Shown one piece after another: positions 1-6,640 of a DNA stretch of 9,226 nucleotides. The translations under genes and the position numbers were made by a program. Position 1 is the stretch's first letter; every line of letters begins with the position of its first letter. Source of the stretch: an uncultured Eubacteriales bacterium (lineage in GTDB: Bacteria; Bacillota; Clostridia; Lachnospirales; Anaerotignaceae); contig CABPCX010000052.1 in NCBI GenBank assembly GCA_902406135.1, positions 1-9,226 on the forward strand, written 5' to 3'. Under the pieces are notes generated by a model. It was given only the letters and a program-made list of their open reading frames with translations, made no database searches and had not been told where the DNA came from.

Positions 1-1341
1 AAACCCGTTGACGGCATACAGAGTGAAGGGGTAACGGTAAAGAGTGTGCTTACGGAAGAAAACGCCATAGCTGAGCTTTACGAAAACGGAATAAGAATAT
101 GCCATAAACAGGAGCCCATAGATGAAAAAGGCTTCAGATATGCGCTTAAATCAGCAGTATACCATATGCTTAAAGAGCACAACGGTGTATATACTCCGCC
201 ATGGGGAATGATGACGGGCATAAGGCCGGCCAAAAGAGCCAACATTTATATGGACGAGGGACTTACTCCAAAGGAAAGCGCCCAAAAGCTTACGGATATA
301 TACGAAATAATTCCGCCAAAGGCCGAGCTTGCCGTTGAGGTAGCCCTTGCGGAAAGGGATATACTTAAAAAAGCCGATAAGGACGGCATAAGCCTCTATA
401 TTGGCATACCTTTCTGCCCCACAAGATGTCTGTACTGCTCCTTTACTTCATATCCTCTGGACAGATATATAAATAAGGTGGACAGCTACATAGACGCGCT
501 CATAAAAGAATTGAGATTCCTTGGGGAGAAAGCGAAGGAAAAGAAACTTAATTCCATATATATCGGAGGCGGTACACCCACATCTTTGAGCGCCGAACAG
601 ATAGAAAGACTTATGGGAGCCGTGTCGGATATTTTTGATATATCAAATCTGCTCGAATATACGGTGGAAGCCGGAAGACCGGATACAATAACACCTGATA
701 AGCTCAGAGCCATAAAGATGGGCGGAGCCGACAGAATATCCATAAATCCTCAGACAATGAACGAAAACACCCTTAAGCTCATAGGAAGGGCCCATACCGT
801 GGATGATATAAGAAGGGTATACTTTGAGGCCCGTGAGGCAGGACACAAAAATATAAATATGGACCTTATACTGGGACTTCCCGAGGAGGGAGAAAGAGAA
901 GTTGAAAAGACTATGAATGATATTTCGGCTCTGTCTCCCGAAAATCTTACGGTCCATACCCTTGCGGTGAAACGAGCTTCAAGGCTCAGGGAAACTTTAG
1001 GGGACTATGACCTGGCAAAGGCGCTGCAGATGGAAAGAATGATAGATATATCATCTTCTGCGGCAAGGGATATGGGACTTCATCCCTATTATATGTACAG
1101 GCAGAAAAATATGCTGGGAAGCTTTGAAAATGTAGGATATGCCAAAAAAGGCTTTGAAAGCTTCTATAATGTGGTTATAATGGAAGAGACACAGACGATA
1201 TATGCCGCGGGAGCCGGAGCCTCTACAAAGCTTTGCGACGCAGAGAGCGGACGTATCGACAGAATATTCAATGTTAAAAATGTTGATGAATATATAGGAC
1301 GCATCGACGAGATGATAGACAGAAAACGAAAAGGTATGTAA
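1..1341 (+). CDS. hemZ: HemZ-type radical SAM protein (coproporphyrinogen III dehydrogenase-like), 5' partial
   Basis: The frame is open from base 1 and ends at TAA 1339-1341, so the gene begins upstream. A GTG at 46 is in frame but is not the true start, since readable protein continues before it. About 446 codons are visible against roughly 500 for HemZ, so some 50 residues are missing. The N-terminal region carries the HemZ-typical WGMMTGIRPAKR stretch. The radical SAM core follows with CPTRCLYCSF (Cys codons at 415, 427 and 436), which would ligate a [4Fe-4S] cluster, then the SAM-binding YIGGGTPTSL and a HemN/HemW-like C-terminal part. The family is annotated as oxygen-independent coproporphyrinogen III oxidase in heme synthesis. 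The position of HemN's fourth Cys is Phe here, as in the heme chaperone HemW, so the exact reaction is uncertain. It is probably cytoplasmic. hisS starts 35 nt downstream, an arrangement common in Clostridia. Confidence 0.93.
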   Translation, partial: KPVDGIQSEGVTVKSVLTEENAIAELYENGIRICHKQEPIDEKGFRYALKSAVYHMLKEHNGVYTPPWGMMTGIRPAKRANIYMDEGLTPKESAQKLTDIYEIIPPKAELAVEVALAERDILKKADKDGISLYIGIPFCPTRCLYCSFTSYPLDRYINKVDSYIDALIKELRFLGEKAKEKKLNSIYIGGGTPTSLSAEQIERLMGAVSDIFDISNLLEYTVEAGRPDTITPDKLRAIKMGGADRISINPQTMNENTLKLIGRAHTVDDIRRVYFEAREAGHKNINMDLILGLPEEGEREVEKTMNDISALSPENLTVHTLAVKRASRLRETLGDYDLAKALQMERMIDISSSAARDMGLHPYYMYRQKNMLGSFENVGYAKKGFESFYNVVIMEETQTIYAAGAGASTKLCDAESGRIDRIFNVKNVDEYIGRIDEMIDRKRKGM

Positions 1342-1363
1342 AATATACATAACGATATTTGAC

Positions 1364-1369
1364 GGGAGG
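1364..1369 (+). promoter_or_regulatory. Ribosome binding site that sets the hisS start
   Basis: GGGAGG lies 7 nt before ATG 1377. It rules out an in-frame TTG at 1359, which lies upstream of this site and would add six residues unlike the HisRS N-terminus. Confidence 0.85.
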
Positions 1370-1376
1370 AAATACA

Positions 1377-2642
1377 ATGCTTACAGAAGCACCTAAGGGA
1401 ACCAAGGATATTTACGGAGCGTATATGGACGAATGGCAGAGAGTCGAAAAAATTATGCGCGGAATCTGTGAGGATTTCAGCATAGGAGAACTCAGAACGC
1501 CTATTTTTGAGCATACAGAACTTTTTCTGAGGGGTGTAGGAGAGACTACAGACATCGTTCAGAAGGAAATGTATACATTTAAGGATAAGGGCGACAGAAG
1601 CGTTACTTTAAGACCCGAAGGAACAGCGGGAGCCGCAAGAAGCTATATTGAGCACGGTATATATAATAACCCTCAGCCCACAAGATTTTTCTATATCGGA
1701 CCCATGTTCAGATATGAAAATACACAGAAGGGCAGACAGAGACAGTTCCATCAGTTTGGTGTTGAGATGCTTGGCTCATACAGCCCTGCCCTTGACGCAG
1801 AAGTAATATCAGTGGCAGCCGAACTGCTTAAAAGACTTGGCATAAATGACGTTATGCTTAAGATTAACAGCCTTGGAGGCCCTGAATGCAGACAGAAATA
1901 TAATAAGGCCCTCAGAGAGTACATCGGAAGCAATATAGATAAAATGTGCGACGACTGCAAATCAAGATTTGAGAAAAACCCCCTCAGGGTACTGGATTGC
2001 AAGGAAGAAAGATGCCAGCACATAATTGCTGACGCACCCGTTGTGCTTGACTATCTCGGACCCGAATGTAAGGAACACTTTGAGACAGTGAAAGCCATAC
2101 TTGACGAGATGGGAATAAAATATGAAGTTGATGACAAAATCGTAAGAGGTCTTGACTATTATACAAGAACAGTATTTGAGTTTGTTTCAAACGGTATCGG
2201 AGCCCAGGGAACAGTATGCGGCGGCGGACGTTATGACAACCTCATAGCCGAGTGCGGCGGACAGCCCACAGGTGCCGCAGGATTTGCCGTAGGAATCGAG
2301 AGACTTCTTCTTGTTCTTGAAGCTCAGAACGGTGAGTTTGAAAAGAAGAATGAAAGAGATATTTATATCGGAGCCATCGGACAGAAAGGTCTTGTAAAGG
2401 GCCAGGGAATAGCTTACCGTCTCCGTCAGGCAGGCGTAAAGGCTGAATGTGACAGCGTCGGAAGAAGCGTAAAGGCTCAGATGAAGTATGCCAATAAGAT
2501 AGGTGCGGCATATTCCGTAATACTCGGAGACAACGAAATAGACAACGATCTTGTTAAGCTTAAAAATATGGAAACAGGAGAGGAAGAAGAAGTTAAAGTT
2601 TCTGCTCTTTTTGACATAATGACAGGAAAAAAAGCAAAATAA
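1377..2642 (+). CDS. hisS: Histidyl-tRNA synthetase
   Basis: A class II aminoacyl-tRNA synthetase that charges tRNA-His with histidine using ATP, in the cytoplasm. The ATG at 1377 gives 421 residues, the usual bacterial length, starting with LTEAPKGTKDIYG as expected. Visible landmarks are TLRPEGTAG (residues 78-86), motif 2 FRYENTQKGRQRQFHQ (111-126) with its ATP-binding Arg, the HisRS-specific RGLDYYTRTVFE (258-269), and motif 3 around GIERLL (307-312). The C-terminal ~95 residues match the HGTP anticodon-binding domain. The insertion domain holds Cys191, Cys194, Cys208 and Cys213, which I believe is common in Firmicute HisRS. The gene sits 35 nt after hemZ and 35 nt before the CoA-transferase gene. 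In many Clostridia aspS follows hisS; here it does not. No T-box leader can lie directly upstream, so any such control would sit at the operon start outside the window. Confidence 0.98.
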   Translation: MLTEAPKGTKDIYGAYMDEWQRVEKIMRGICEDFSIGELRTPIFEHTELFLRGVGETTDIVQKEMYTFKDKGDRSVTLRPEGTAGAARSYIEHGIYNNPQPTRFFYIGPMFRYENTQKGRQRQFHQFGVEMLGSYSPALDAEVISVAAELLKRLGINDVMLKINSLGGPECRQKYNKALREYIGSNIDKMCDDCKSRFEKNPLRVLDCKEERCQHIIADAPVVLDYLGPECKEHFETVKAILDEMGIKYEVDDKIVRGLDYYTRTVFEFVSNGIGAQGTVCGGGRYDNLIAECGGQPTGAAGFAVGIERLLLVLEAQNGEFEKKNERDIYIGAIGQKGLVKGQGIAYRLRQAGVKAECDSVGRSVKAQMKYANKIGAAYSVILGDNEIDNDLVKLKNMETGEEEEVKVSALFDIMTGKKAK

Positions 2643-2677
2643 GATAATAGAATACCAGTGTTTAAGGAGGAAGATTT

Positions 2678-3907
2678 ATGCAGGCTGATCTTTTAAAGGG
2701 TATCAAAATTGTTGATTTTACTACCTATGCCGCAGCTCCATGTTCCGTGAGAATGCTCGCTGACTGGGGTGCAGATGTCATAAAGGTAGAGGGCTTTTCA
2801 GGGGACCCCATGAGAAAGTTTGGAGTCAATCTGGGAGATACACCCTATACCGATGACGAAAATCCCGTATGGGAATATGAAAACGGCAACAAAAGAGATA
2901 TATCCATTGACCTGAAAACCGAAAAGGGCATGGAGATTATGCATAAACTTCTTTCTGAGGCCGATGCCTTTGTGTCAAACGTAAGGGCTGGCTCTCTTAA
3001 AAAGCTGGGACTTGATTATGAAACCCTTCATGAAAAATATCCTAAACTCGTTGTAGGAGTTATATCCGGATACGGCCTTTACGGAAAGGACGCTCCAAGA
3101 CCCGGATATGACGTGGTTGCTTTCTGGGCAAAGGGAGGAGCACTCGTGGATATGTCTCCCGACGGAAAATCACCCGTTACGGCGCCCTATGCTACAGGAG
3201 ACCATACAACGGGCCTTGCACTGGCATCGGGTATTCTGGGCGGCATAATTAAGGCAAAAAATACCGGCATAGGTGAAAAGATAGTCGTTTCCCTTTACGG
3301 TACTTCAATTTGGGCAAATTCGCTTATGATAATAGGCACACAGTTTGGCGTTGAATATCCCCAGTCAAGATATGCTCCGGGGAATCCCCTTATCAACTCA
3401 TATCTCTGCAGGGACGGAAAGTGGATAACCCTTACTGTTCTTGCCTATGAAAGATACTGGGACGCATTCTGTGACATATTCGGACTGGACGACATAAAGA
3501 ATGACCCCGACTACAGGACGCTTAAGAGTGTTGTGGCAGATAAAGACAGACTTGAACACTGCTGCAGAAGGATAGAGGAGCAGTTTATACTCAATGACAG
3601 GGAATATTGGGCTGAAAAGCTCACAGAGGCTGATATAGCCTTTGAAAGAACTCTCCAGTGGAAAGACATTGCCACAGACGAGCAGGCCATAGCAAATAAC
3701 TATGTAAAAGAGTTTAAAATGAAATCAGGAAGGTCCTTTATGCTTCCCACAACACCTGTGCAGTTTGCGGACAACCAGTCTCCCGATTCAAAGCCTGCAC
3801 CGCTACTTGGCGAGAATACGGTAGAAATAGTAAAAGAACTTGGATATTCCGAGGAAGAAGCGGAAAAAATGATAGCTGACGGAGTAATAAAACAGTACGG
3901 AAAATAA
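2678..3907 (+). CDS. Family III CoA-transferase (CaiB/BaiF; HadA/FldA-like)
   Basis: This 409-residue protein should move CoA between a CoA thioester and a free carboxylic acid in the cytoplasm. AAGGAGG at 2664-2670 lies 7 nt before the ATG. The N-terminus has the family signature LADWGADVIKVEGFSGDPMR (residues 27-46). ATGDH places the catalytic aspartate at Asp175, equivalent to the Asp that forms the acyl anhydride in formyl-CoA transferase. From memory, the stretches GLDYETLHEKYPKLV (111-125) and GENTVEIVKELGYSEEEAE near the C-terminus resemble the (R)-phenyllactate CoA-transferase FldA and the (R)-2-hydroxyisocaproate CoA-transferase HadA more than oxalate-type enzymes. The substrate cannot be read from sequence. 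It lies 35 nt after hisS and 16 nt before a 2-hydroxyacid dehydrogenase, which supports a 2-hydroxyacid as acceptor. Family assignment is firm; the substrate is inference. Confidence 0.93.
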   Translation: MQADLLKGIKIVDFTTYAAAPCSVRMLADWGADVIKVEGFSGDPMRKFGVNLGDTPYTDDENPVWEYENGNKRDISIDLKTEKGMEIMHKLLSEADAFVSNVRAGSLKKLGLDYETLHEKYPKLVVGVISGYGLYGKDAPRPGYDVVAFWAKGGALVDMSPDGKSPVTAPYATGDHTTGLALASGILGGIIKAKNTGIGEKIVVSLYGTSIWANSLMIIGTQFGVEYPQSRYAPGNPLINSYLCRDGKWITLTVLAYERYWDAFCDIFGLDDIKNDPDYRTLKSVVADKDRLEHCCRRIEEQFILNDREYWAEKLTEADIAFERTLQWKDIATDEQAIANNYVKEFKMKSGRSFMLPTTPVQFADNQSPDSKPAPLLGENTVEIVKELGYSEEEAEKMIADGVIKQYGK

Positions 3908-3923
3908 TTACGGAGGCCGGCAT

Positions 3924-4856
3924 ATGAAAGTAGTTTTGACAAAGGCACAGAAATTTCACGATGATATAAGGGAAAAAATAAAGTCCCTCGGATATGAAAT
4001 AATCGACCACGGTGCTGAAACGGAAGAATTCACAGACGAGGAATATAAATGTGATGTACTTGTGGGGCTTAATCCCTTTCAGAAAAGCGATTTGAATAAA
4101 TTCACAAATCTGAAACTTTTTCAGGCTACATCGGCGGGATATGATACTATACCCGTTGAAGAACTTGAGAAAAAGGGCGTTATATTCTGTAATGCCAGAG
4201 ACGTTTACAGTAATCAGATAGCTGAATTTGCCGTTATGAGGCTTTTGGAAATATATAAGAAAGCGCCTATGTATTACAGACAGCAGGAAGAACATAAATG
4301 GCTAAGGGACTTTAAGCTTCAGGAGATAACCGATAAAAAAGTCGGTGTTTTAGGCACGGGAAGCATAGGTATGCAGATAGCAAAGAGACTTAAAGCCTTT
4401 GATGCCGTTATCATAGGATTTAACCGCAGCGGAAACAGCGCCGAGTACTTTGACAAGATATATAAGATAGATGCCTTTGAAGGTATGGTAGGAGAGCTTG
4501 ATGTAATAATCGTAGCCCTTCCCCTTAACAGCGGCTCCGAATATATAATAAACAGAAACATACTTGAGAAGATGAACTCAAAGAGTGTCCTTATAAACAT
4601 AGGCAGGGGAATGAGCGTAGATACCGAAGCCCTTGCGGATGTGCTTGAAAAGGGAGCCATTATGGGTGCAGCTCTGGATGTTTTTGAGCAGGAGCCCCTT
4701 CCTGAAGACAGCAGACTTTGGGGACTTGAAAACCTTCTCATATCTCCGCATATATGCTCCGGTTCAAACTATATGAATAAAAGAGTATATGACCTTGTTT
4801 ATGATAACCTTAAGTCATTTGGCGAAAACGGAAAACTTATAAACAGAATAGTATAA
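3924..4856 (+). CDS. D-isomer-specific 2-hydroxyacid dehydrogenase
   Basis: This 310-residue NAD(P)-dependent oxidoreductase should interconvert a 2-oxoacid and its (R)-2-hydroxyacid. CGGAGG at 3911-3916 lies 7 nt before the ATG. The Rossmann motif is GVLGTGSIG (residues 141-149). The catalytic set is complete: Arg228 in INIGRGMSVD, Glu257 in DVFEQEPLP and His276 in ISPHICSG. The second strand of the Rossmann fold ends in GFNRSG, with Asn-Arg-Ser rather than the acidic residue typical of NAD-specific members, which hints at NADP(H) use (inference). It looks closer to the phosphoglycerate dehydrogenase/hydroxypyruvate reductase branch than to classical D-lactate dehydrogenase LdhA, so the substrate is open. 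It is the last gene of the operon: a strong hairpin terminator begins 4 nt after the stop. The 16-nt gap to the CoA-transferase suggests the two products act in one pathway. Confidence 0.92.
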   Translation: MKVVLTKAQKFHDDIREKIKSLGYEIIDHGAETEEFTDEEYKCDVLVGLNPFQKSDLNKFTNLKLFQATSAGYDTIPVEELEKKGVIFCNARDVYSNQIAEFAVMRLLEIYKKAPMYYRQQEEHKWLRDFKLQEITDKKVGVLGTGSIGMQIAKRLKAFDAVIIGFNRSGNSAEYFDKIYKIDAFEGMVGELDVIIVALPLNSGSEYIINRNILEKMNSKSVLINIGRGMSVDTEALADVLEKGAIMGAALDVFEQEPLPEDSRLWGLENLLISPHICSGSNYMNKRVYDLVYDNLKSFGENGKLINRIV

Positions 4857-4860
4857 AATA

Positions 4861-4891
4861 ATGCCCCGGCTTGTTCCGGGGCATTTATATT
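4861..4891 (+). terminator. Rho-independent terminator of the hemZ-hisS operon
   Basis: ATGCCCCGG (4861-4869) pairs perfectly with CCGGGGCAT (4876-4884) around a 6-nt loop. TTATATTTTTTT follows. It starts 4 nt after the dehydrogenase stop codon. Confidence 0.93.
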
Positions 4892-4902
4892 TTTTTAGGC
4901 AT

Positions 4903-4934
4903 AAAAAATCCCGTATGTTGTCATACGGGATTTT
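4903..4934 (-). terminator. Rho-independent terminator of the VanW gene
   Basis: AAAATCCCGTATG (4905-4917) and CATACGGGATTTT (4922-4934) form a 13-bp stem with a 4-nt loop. Read on the - strand, the stem begins 5 nt after the VanW stop codon and ends in a run of six T. The + strand side has four T, so some activity in that direction is possible. Confidence 0.92.
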
Positions 4935-4939
4935 GAATA

Positions 4940-5782
4940 TCAGCCTCTGTAAACGCTTGTTGTAGTATAGTCAACAACGCCGTTAACATATCTGCTGAGA
5001 GTGTATACACCGTTATACTGTGTAACCTTTAACTGTATATCGCCTATCTGAGGGTCGGAAGGAGCAAGGAAACGTATTTTCATAGTTCCGTTGTTCATAA
5101 CTGCTTCGATTTTTACGGGTACTGATAGGTCGTTTCTGAAGCAGAAATCTATAGTTCCCCATGAACAGGTAGCGTCCATTCCGGCGGGAACATATCCTAC
5201 TTTAAGTGAATGGTTTCTTCTGTTTGTTATAGTCATTCCCGAATATAAAGCCGCATCAAAAAGAGTAGTTGAAACCTGACAGATTCCTCCTCCTATGGCA
5301 TTAACCATTTTTCCTCCGCTTATTACTCCTGCGGGTTTATAATCGTTGTTAGGGTCTCTTTTGCTGAGTACGGTATCATTATATGAAAATTCTTCGCCGG
5401 GAACGATTATTTCACCGTTGATGGCATCGCAGGCAAGCTGCATATTAAAGTTTCTGTTGTAATCGCTTGCTCTCTGGCTGTAATATGTTATGTAAGAAGC
5501 TATATCATGGTCATAGTTGAGATTTGCGGGGTCCTTTGCAAGTTCCTCCTGTCTCTTTCTTTCCTCTTCTGCTCGTTTAGCTTCTTCAGCAGCCTTTCTT
5601 GCTTCTTCTTCTCTTTTAAGACGTTCTTCCTCAGCTTTCTTTTCGGCTTCAGTGGGGCCCATAACGATGCTTCCGTCGGCTTCGATGCTGGGAAGGTAAT
5701 CGGAAGGGTCAACCTTTTCTGTAACAGGTGTTACTCCGCCAAGTGAAAGAGATACAATTAAAGCTCCGATTATATTGTTCAT
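4940..5782 (-). CDS. VanW-domain protein with charged helical linker, probably exported
   Basis: A 280-residue protein; ATG at 5782 fits AAGGAG at 5799-5794, whereas the in-frame GTG at 5794 overlaps that site. Residues 4-20 are hydrophobic (IIGALIVSLSLGG), like a signal or anchor segment, but no Lys or Arg precedes them. Residues 44-83 are almost entirely Glu, Lys, Arg and Ala, predicting a long single helix or coiled coil. The VanW domain spans about 96-240 and holds the hallmark GGGICQVSTTLF (164-175), NRRNHS (187-192) and GMDA (201-204). Cys168 and His191 are the family's conserved polar residues. VanW was named from a vancomycin-resistance cluster, but its biochemical function is not established to my knowledge, and this gene alone is no evidence of resistance. 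Many clostridial VanW proteins have peptidoglycan-binding type 4 domains before VanW; this one has none. It lies 112 nt after mtnN. Confidence 0.92.
   Translation of the reverse strand: MNNIIGALIVSLSLGGVTPVTEKVDPSDYLPSIEADGSIVMGPTEAEKKAEEERLKREEEARKAAEEAKRAEEERKRQEELAKDPANLNYDHDIASYITYYSQRASDYNRNFNMQLACDAINGEIIVPGEEFSYNDTVLSKRDPNNDYKPAGVISGGKMVNAIGGGICQVSTTLFDAALYSGMTITNRRNHSLKVGYVPAGMDATCSWGTIDFCFRNDLSVPVKIEAVMNNGTMKIRFLAPSDPQIGDIQLKVTQYNGVYTLSRYVNGVVDYTTTSVYRG
5534..5653 (-). other. Segment encoding an E/K/R/A-rich helix in the VanW protein
   Basis: About 40 codons (residues 44-83) encode runs such as EEERLKREEEARKAAEE. Acidic and basic residues alternate in groups at i/i+4 spacing, the pattern of a stable single alpha-helix or a coiled coil. 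It would act as a rigid spacer between the hydrophobic N-terminus and the VanW domain. Confidence 0.8.
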
Positions 5783-5793
5783 TATATAAATCA

Positions 5794-5799
5794 CTCCTT
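5794..5799 (-). promoter_or_regulatory. Ribosome binding site of the VanW gene
   Basis: AAGGAG read on the - strand, 11 nt before ATG 5782. It overlaps the alternative GTG start at 5794 and so argues for the ATG. Confidence 0.75.
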
Positions 5800-5807
5800 A
5801 TTTCTGA

Positions 5808-5816
5808 ATTATACCA
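5808..5816 (-). promoter_or_regulatory. Extended -10 promoter of the VanW gene
   Basis: The - strand reads TGGTATAAT, a perfect TATAAT with the TGn extension. The spot 17 nt upstream (AAACAG) is a poor -35, which an extended -10 can offset. The predicted transcription start near 5801 gives a leader of about 19 nt that includes the ribosome binding site. Confidence 0.65.
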
Positions 5817-5856
5817 AATTTAATTAAAAACTGTTTGAAAATATCAATACAAAATT

Positions 5857-5893
5857 TCTGCCAGAAATCTAATATAATACCCCTTTTGGCAGA
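5857..5893 (-). terminator. Weak terminator-like inverted repeat after mtnN
   Basis: TCTGCCA (5857-5863) and TGGCAGA (5887-5893) form a 7-bp stem around a 23-nt loop, starting 1 nt after the mtnN stop on the - strand and followed there by AATTTT. The loop is long and the T run short, so it may be leaky or not a terminator at all. Confidence 0.35.
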
Positions 5894-5894
5894 T

Positions 5895-6590
5895 TTACAG
5901 ATTTTTCATCATTTCAATAACTATTGAGCCTGAATTACGTGCTGCCATTTTTTCAAATTCATAGTAGTCCATACCGCTTTCTTCGTCGGCCGAATCGGAA
6001 ATGTTTCTTATTATTACAAAGGGGATTTTGTTCAGATAGCATACATGGGCGATGGCGGCGCCTTCCATTTCAGCACAGCTTCCGTTAAATAAAGTTTTAA
6101 GTCTGTTTTTTGTCTCGGAATCGGCTATTACCTGGTCACCGCTGACTACACGTCCTGTAATTGTTTTACCCTTTATTATTTTTTCTGATGCGTTTGCAGC
6201 AGCCTTTATAAGAGTGTCATCGGCCTTAAAAATGCTGTTGTCCATTCTTGGTATTATTCCCACAGGGTCGCCAAAGGGTGAACAGTCCATATCGTGCTGC
6301 TGGGCATCAGTGGATATGACAACATCACCTATGGTCACACCGTTGGCAACGGCGCCTGCTACACCTGTATTTATGACGGCCTCAACCGAAAAGGTATCGA
6401 TAAGAAGCTGAGTACATACAGCCGCGTTTACCTTGCCTATGCCGCATAATACAAGGACTATATCCTTATTGCCAAGCTTGCCTGAAAAGAAAGTGTATCC
6501 GGCTTTTTCAAAGGTTTTCTCAATGCTCATTACACTTTTTATAAGAGAAAGCTCCTCAGACATAGCTCCTATTATACCGATATTATTCAT
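5895..6590 (-). CDS. mtnN: 5'-methylthioadenosine/S-adenosylhomocysteine nucleosidase
   Basis: Hydrolyses the N-glycosidic bond of MTA and SAH, releasing adenine plus methylthioribose or S-ribosylhomocysteine, in the cytoplasm. It relieves product inhibition after polyamine synthesis and methylation and feeds methionine salvage. From ATG 6590 it is 231 residues, matching the E. coli enzyme (232). The N-terminus IGIIGAMSEE contains the catalytic Glu (Glu13 here, Glu12 in E. coli). TGVAGAV (75-81), AEMEGAAIAHVC (173-184, with the substrate-binding Met175 and Glu176) and ISDSAD (197-202, with catalytic Asp199) are all intact. GGGGG at 6602-6598 lies 7 nt before this ATG. An in-frame ATG at 6626 preceded by a weak AAGG would add 12 residues not typical of the family, so I prefer 6590. 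Neither luxS nor other methionine-cycle genes are visible nearby. Confidence 0.96.
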   Translation of the reverse strand: MNNIGIIGAMSEELSLIKSVMSIEKTFEKAGYTFFSGKLGNKDIVLVLCGIGKVNAAVCTQLLIDTFSVEAVINTGVAGAVANGVTIGDVVISTDAQQHDMDCSPFGDPVGIIPRMDNSIFKADDTLIKAAANASEKIIKGKTITGRVVSGDQVIADSETKNRLKTLFNGSCAEMEGAAIAHVCYLNKIPFVIIRNISDSADEESGMDYYEFEKMAARNSGSIVIEMMKNL

Positions 6591-6597
6591 ACATTTA

Positions 6598-6602
6598 CCC
6601 CC
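6598..6602 (-). promoter_or_regulatory. Ribosome binding site that sets the mtnN start
   Basis: GGGGG on the - strand, 7 nt before ATG 6590. A possible promoter just upstream (TTCAAG at 6640-6635, 17-nt spacer, TATAAA at 6617-6612) would start transcription near 6605 and allow only this start. That promoter is a weak match. Confidence 0.55.
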
Positions 6603-6640
6603 AAATGTTACTTTATAGACAGACATAATTATGCCTTGAA

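Noticed and set aside
46..48. GTG 46 as the start of hemZ
   Set aside because: The same frame is open to base 1, and HemZ needs about 50 more residues at the N-terminus.
1359..1376. Longer hisS from TTG 1359
   Set aside because: The ribosome binding site GGGAGG lies inside this extension, and HisRS proteins begin at the ATG 1377 position.
3738..4295. A 185-residue open frame on the - strand across the CoA-transferase/dehydrogenase junction
   Set aside because: It lies opposite two clear family members, has no recognisable domain, and arises from the codon bias of the real genes.
3924..4856. Dehydrogenase adjacent to the CoA-transferase called as LdhA
   Set aside because: The motifs place it in the broad D-2-hydroxyacid dehydrogenase family, but the overall sequence looks nearer the phosphoglycerate/hydroxypyruvate branch, so I gave no gene symbol.
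5507..5746. + strand open frames opposite the VanW linker, rich in Phe, Ser and Leu
   Set aside because: They are the antisense reading of the repetitive Glu/Lys/Arg/Ala codons and have no family resemblance.
4940..5782. VanW gene as evidence of a vancomycin resistance cluster
   Set aside because: No vanHAX, vanY, vanZ or vanRS genes are nearby, and lone VanW-domain proteins are common in Clostridia.
6591..6626. Longer mtnN from ATG 6626
   Set aside because: It would add 12 residues absent from the family; GGGGG before ATG 6590 fits better. The weak AAGG upstream keeps it possible but less likely.
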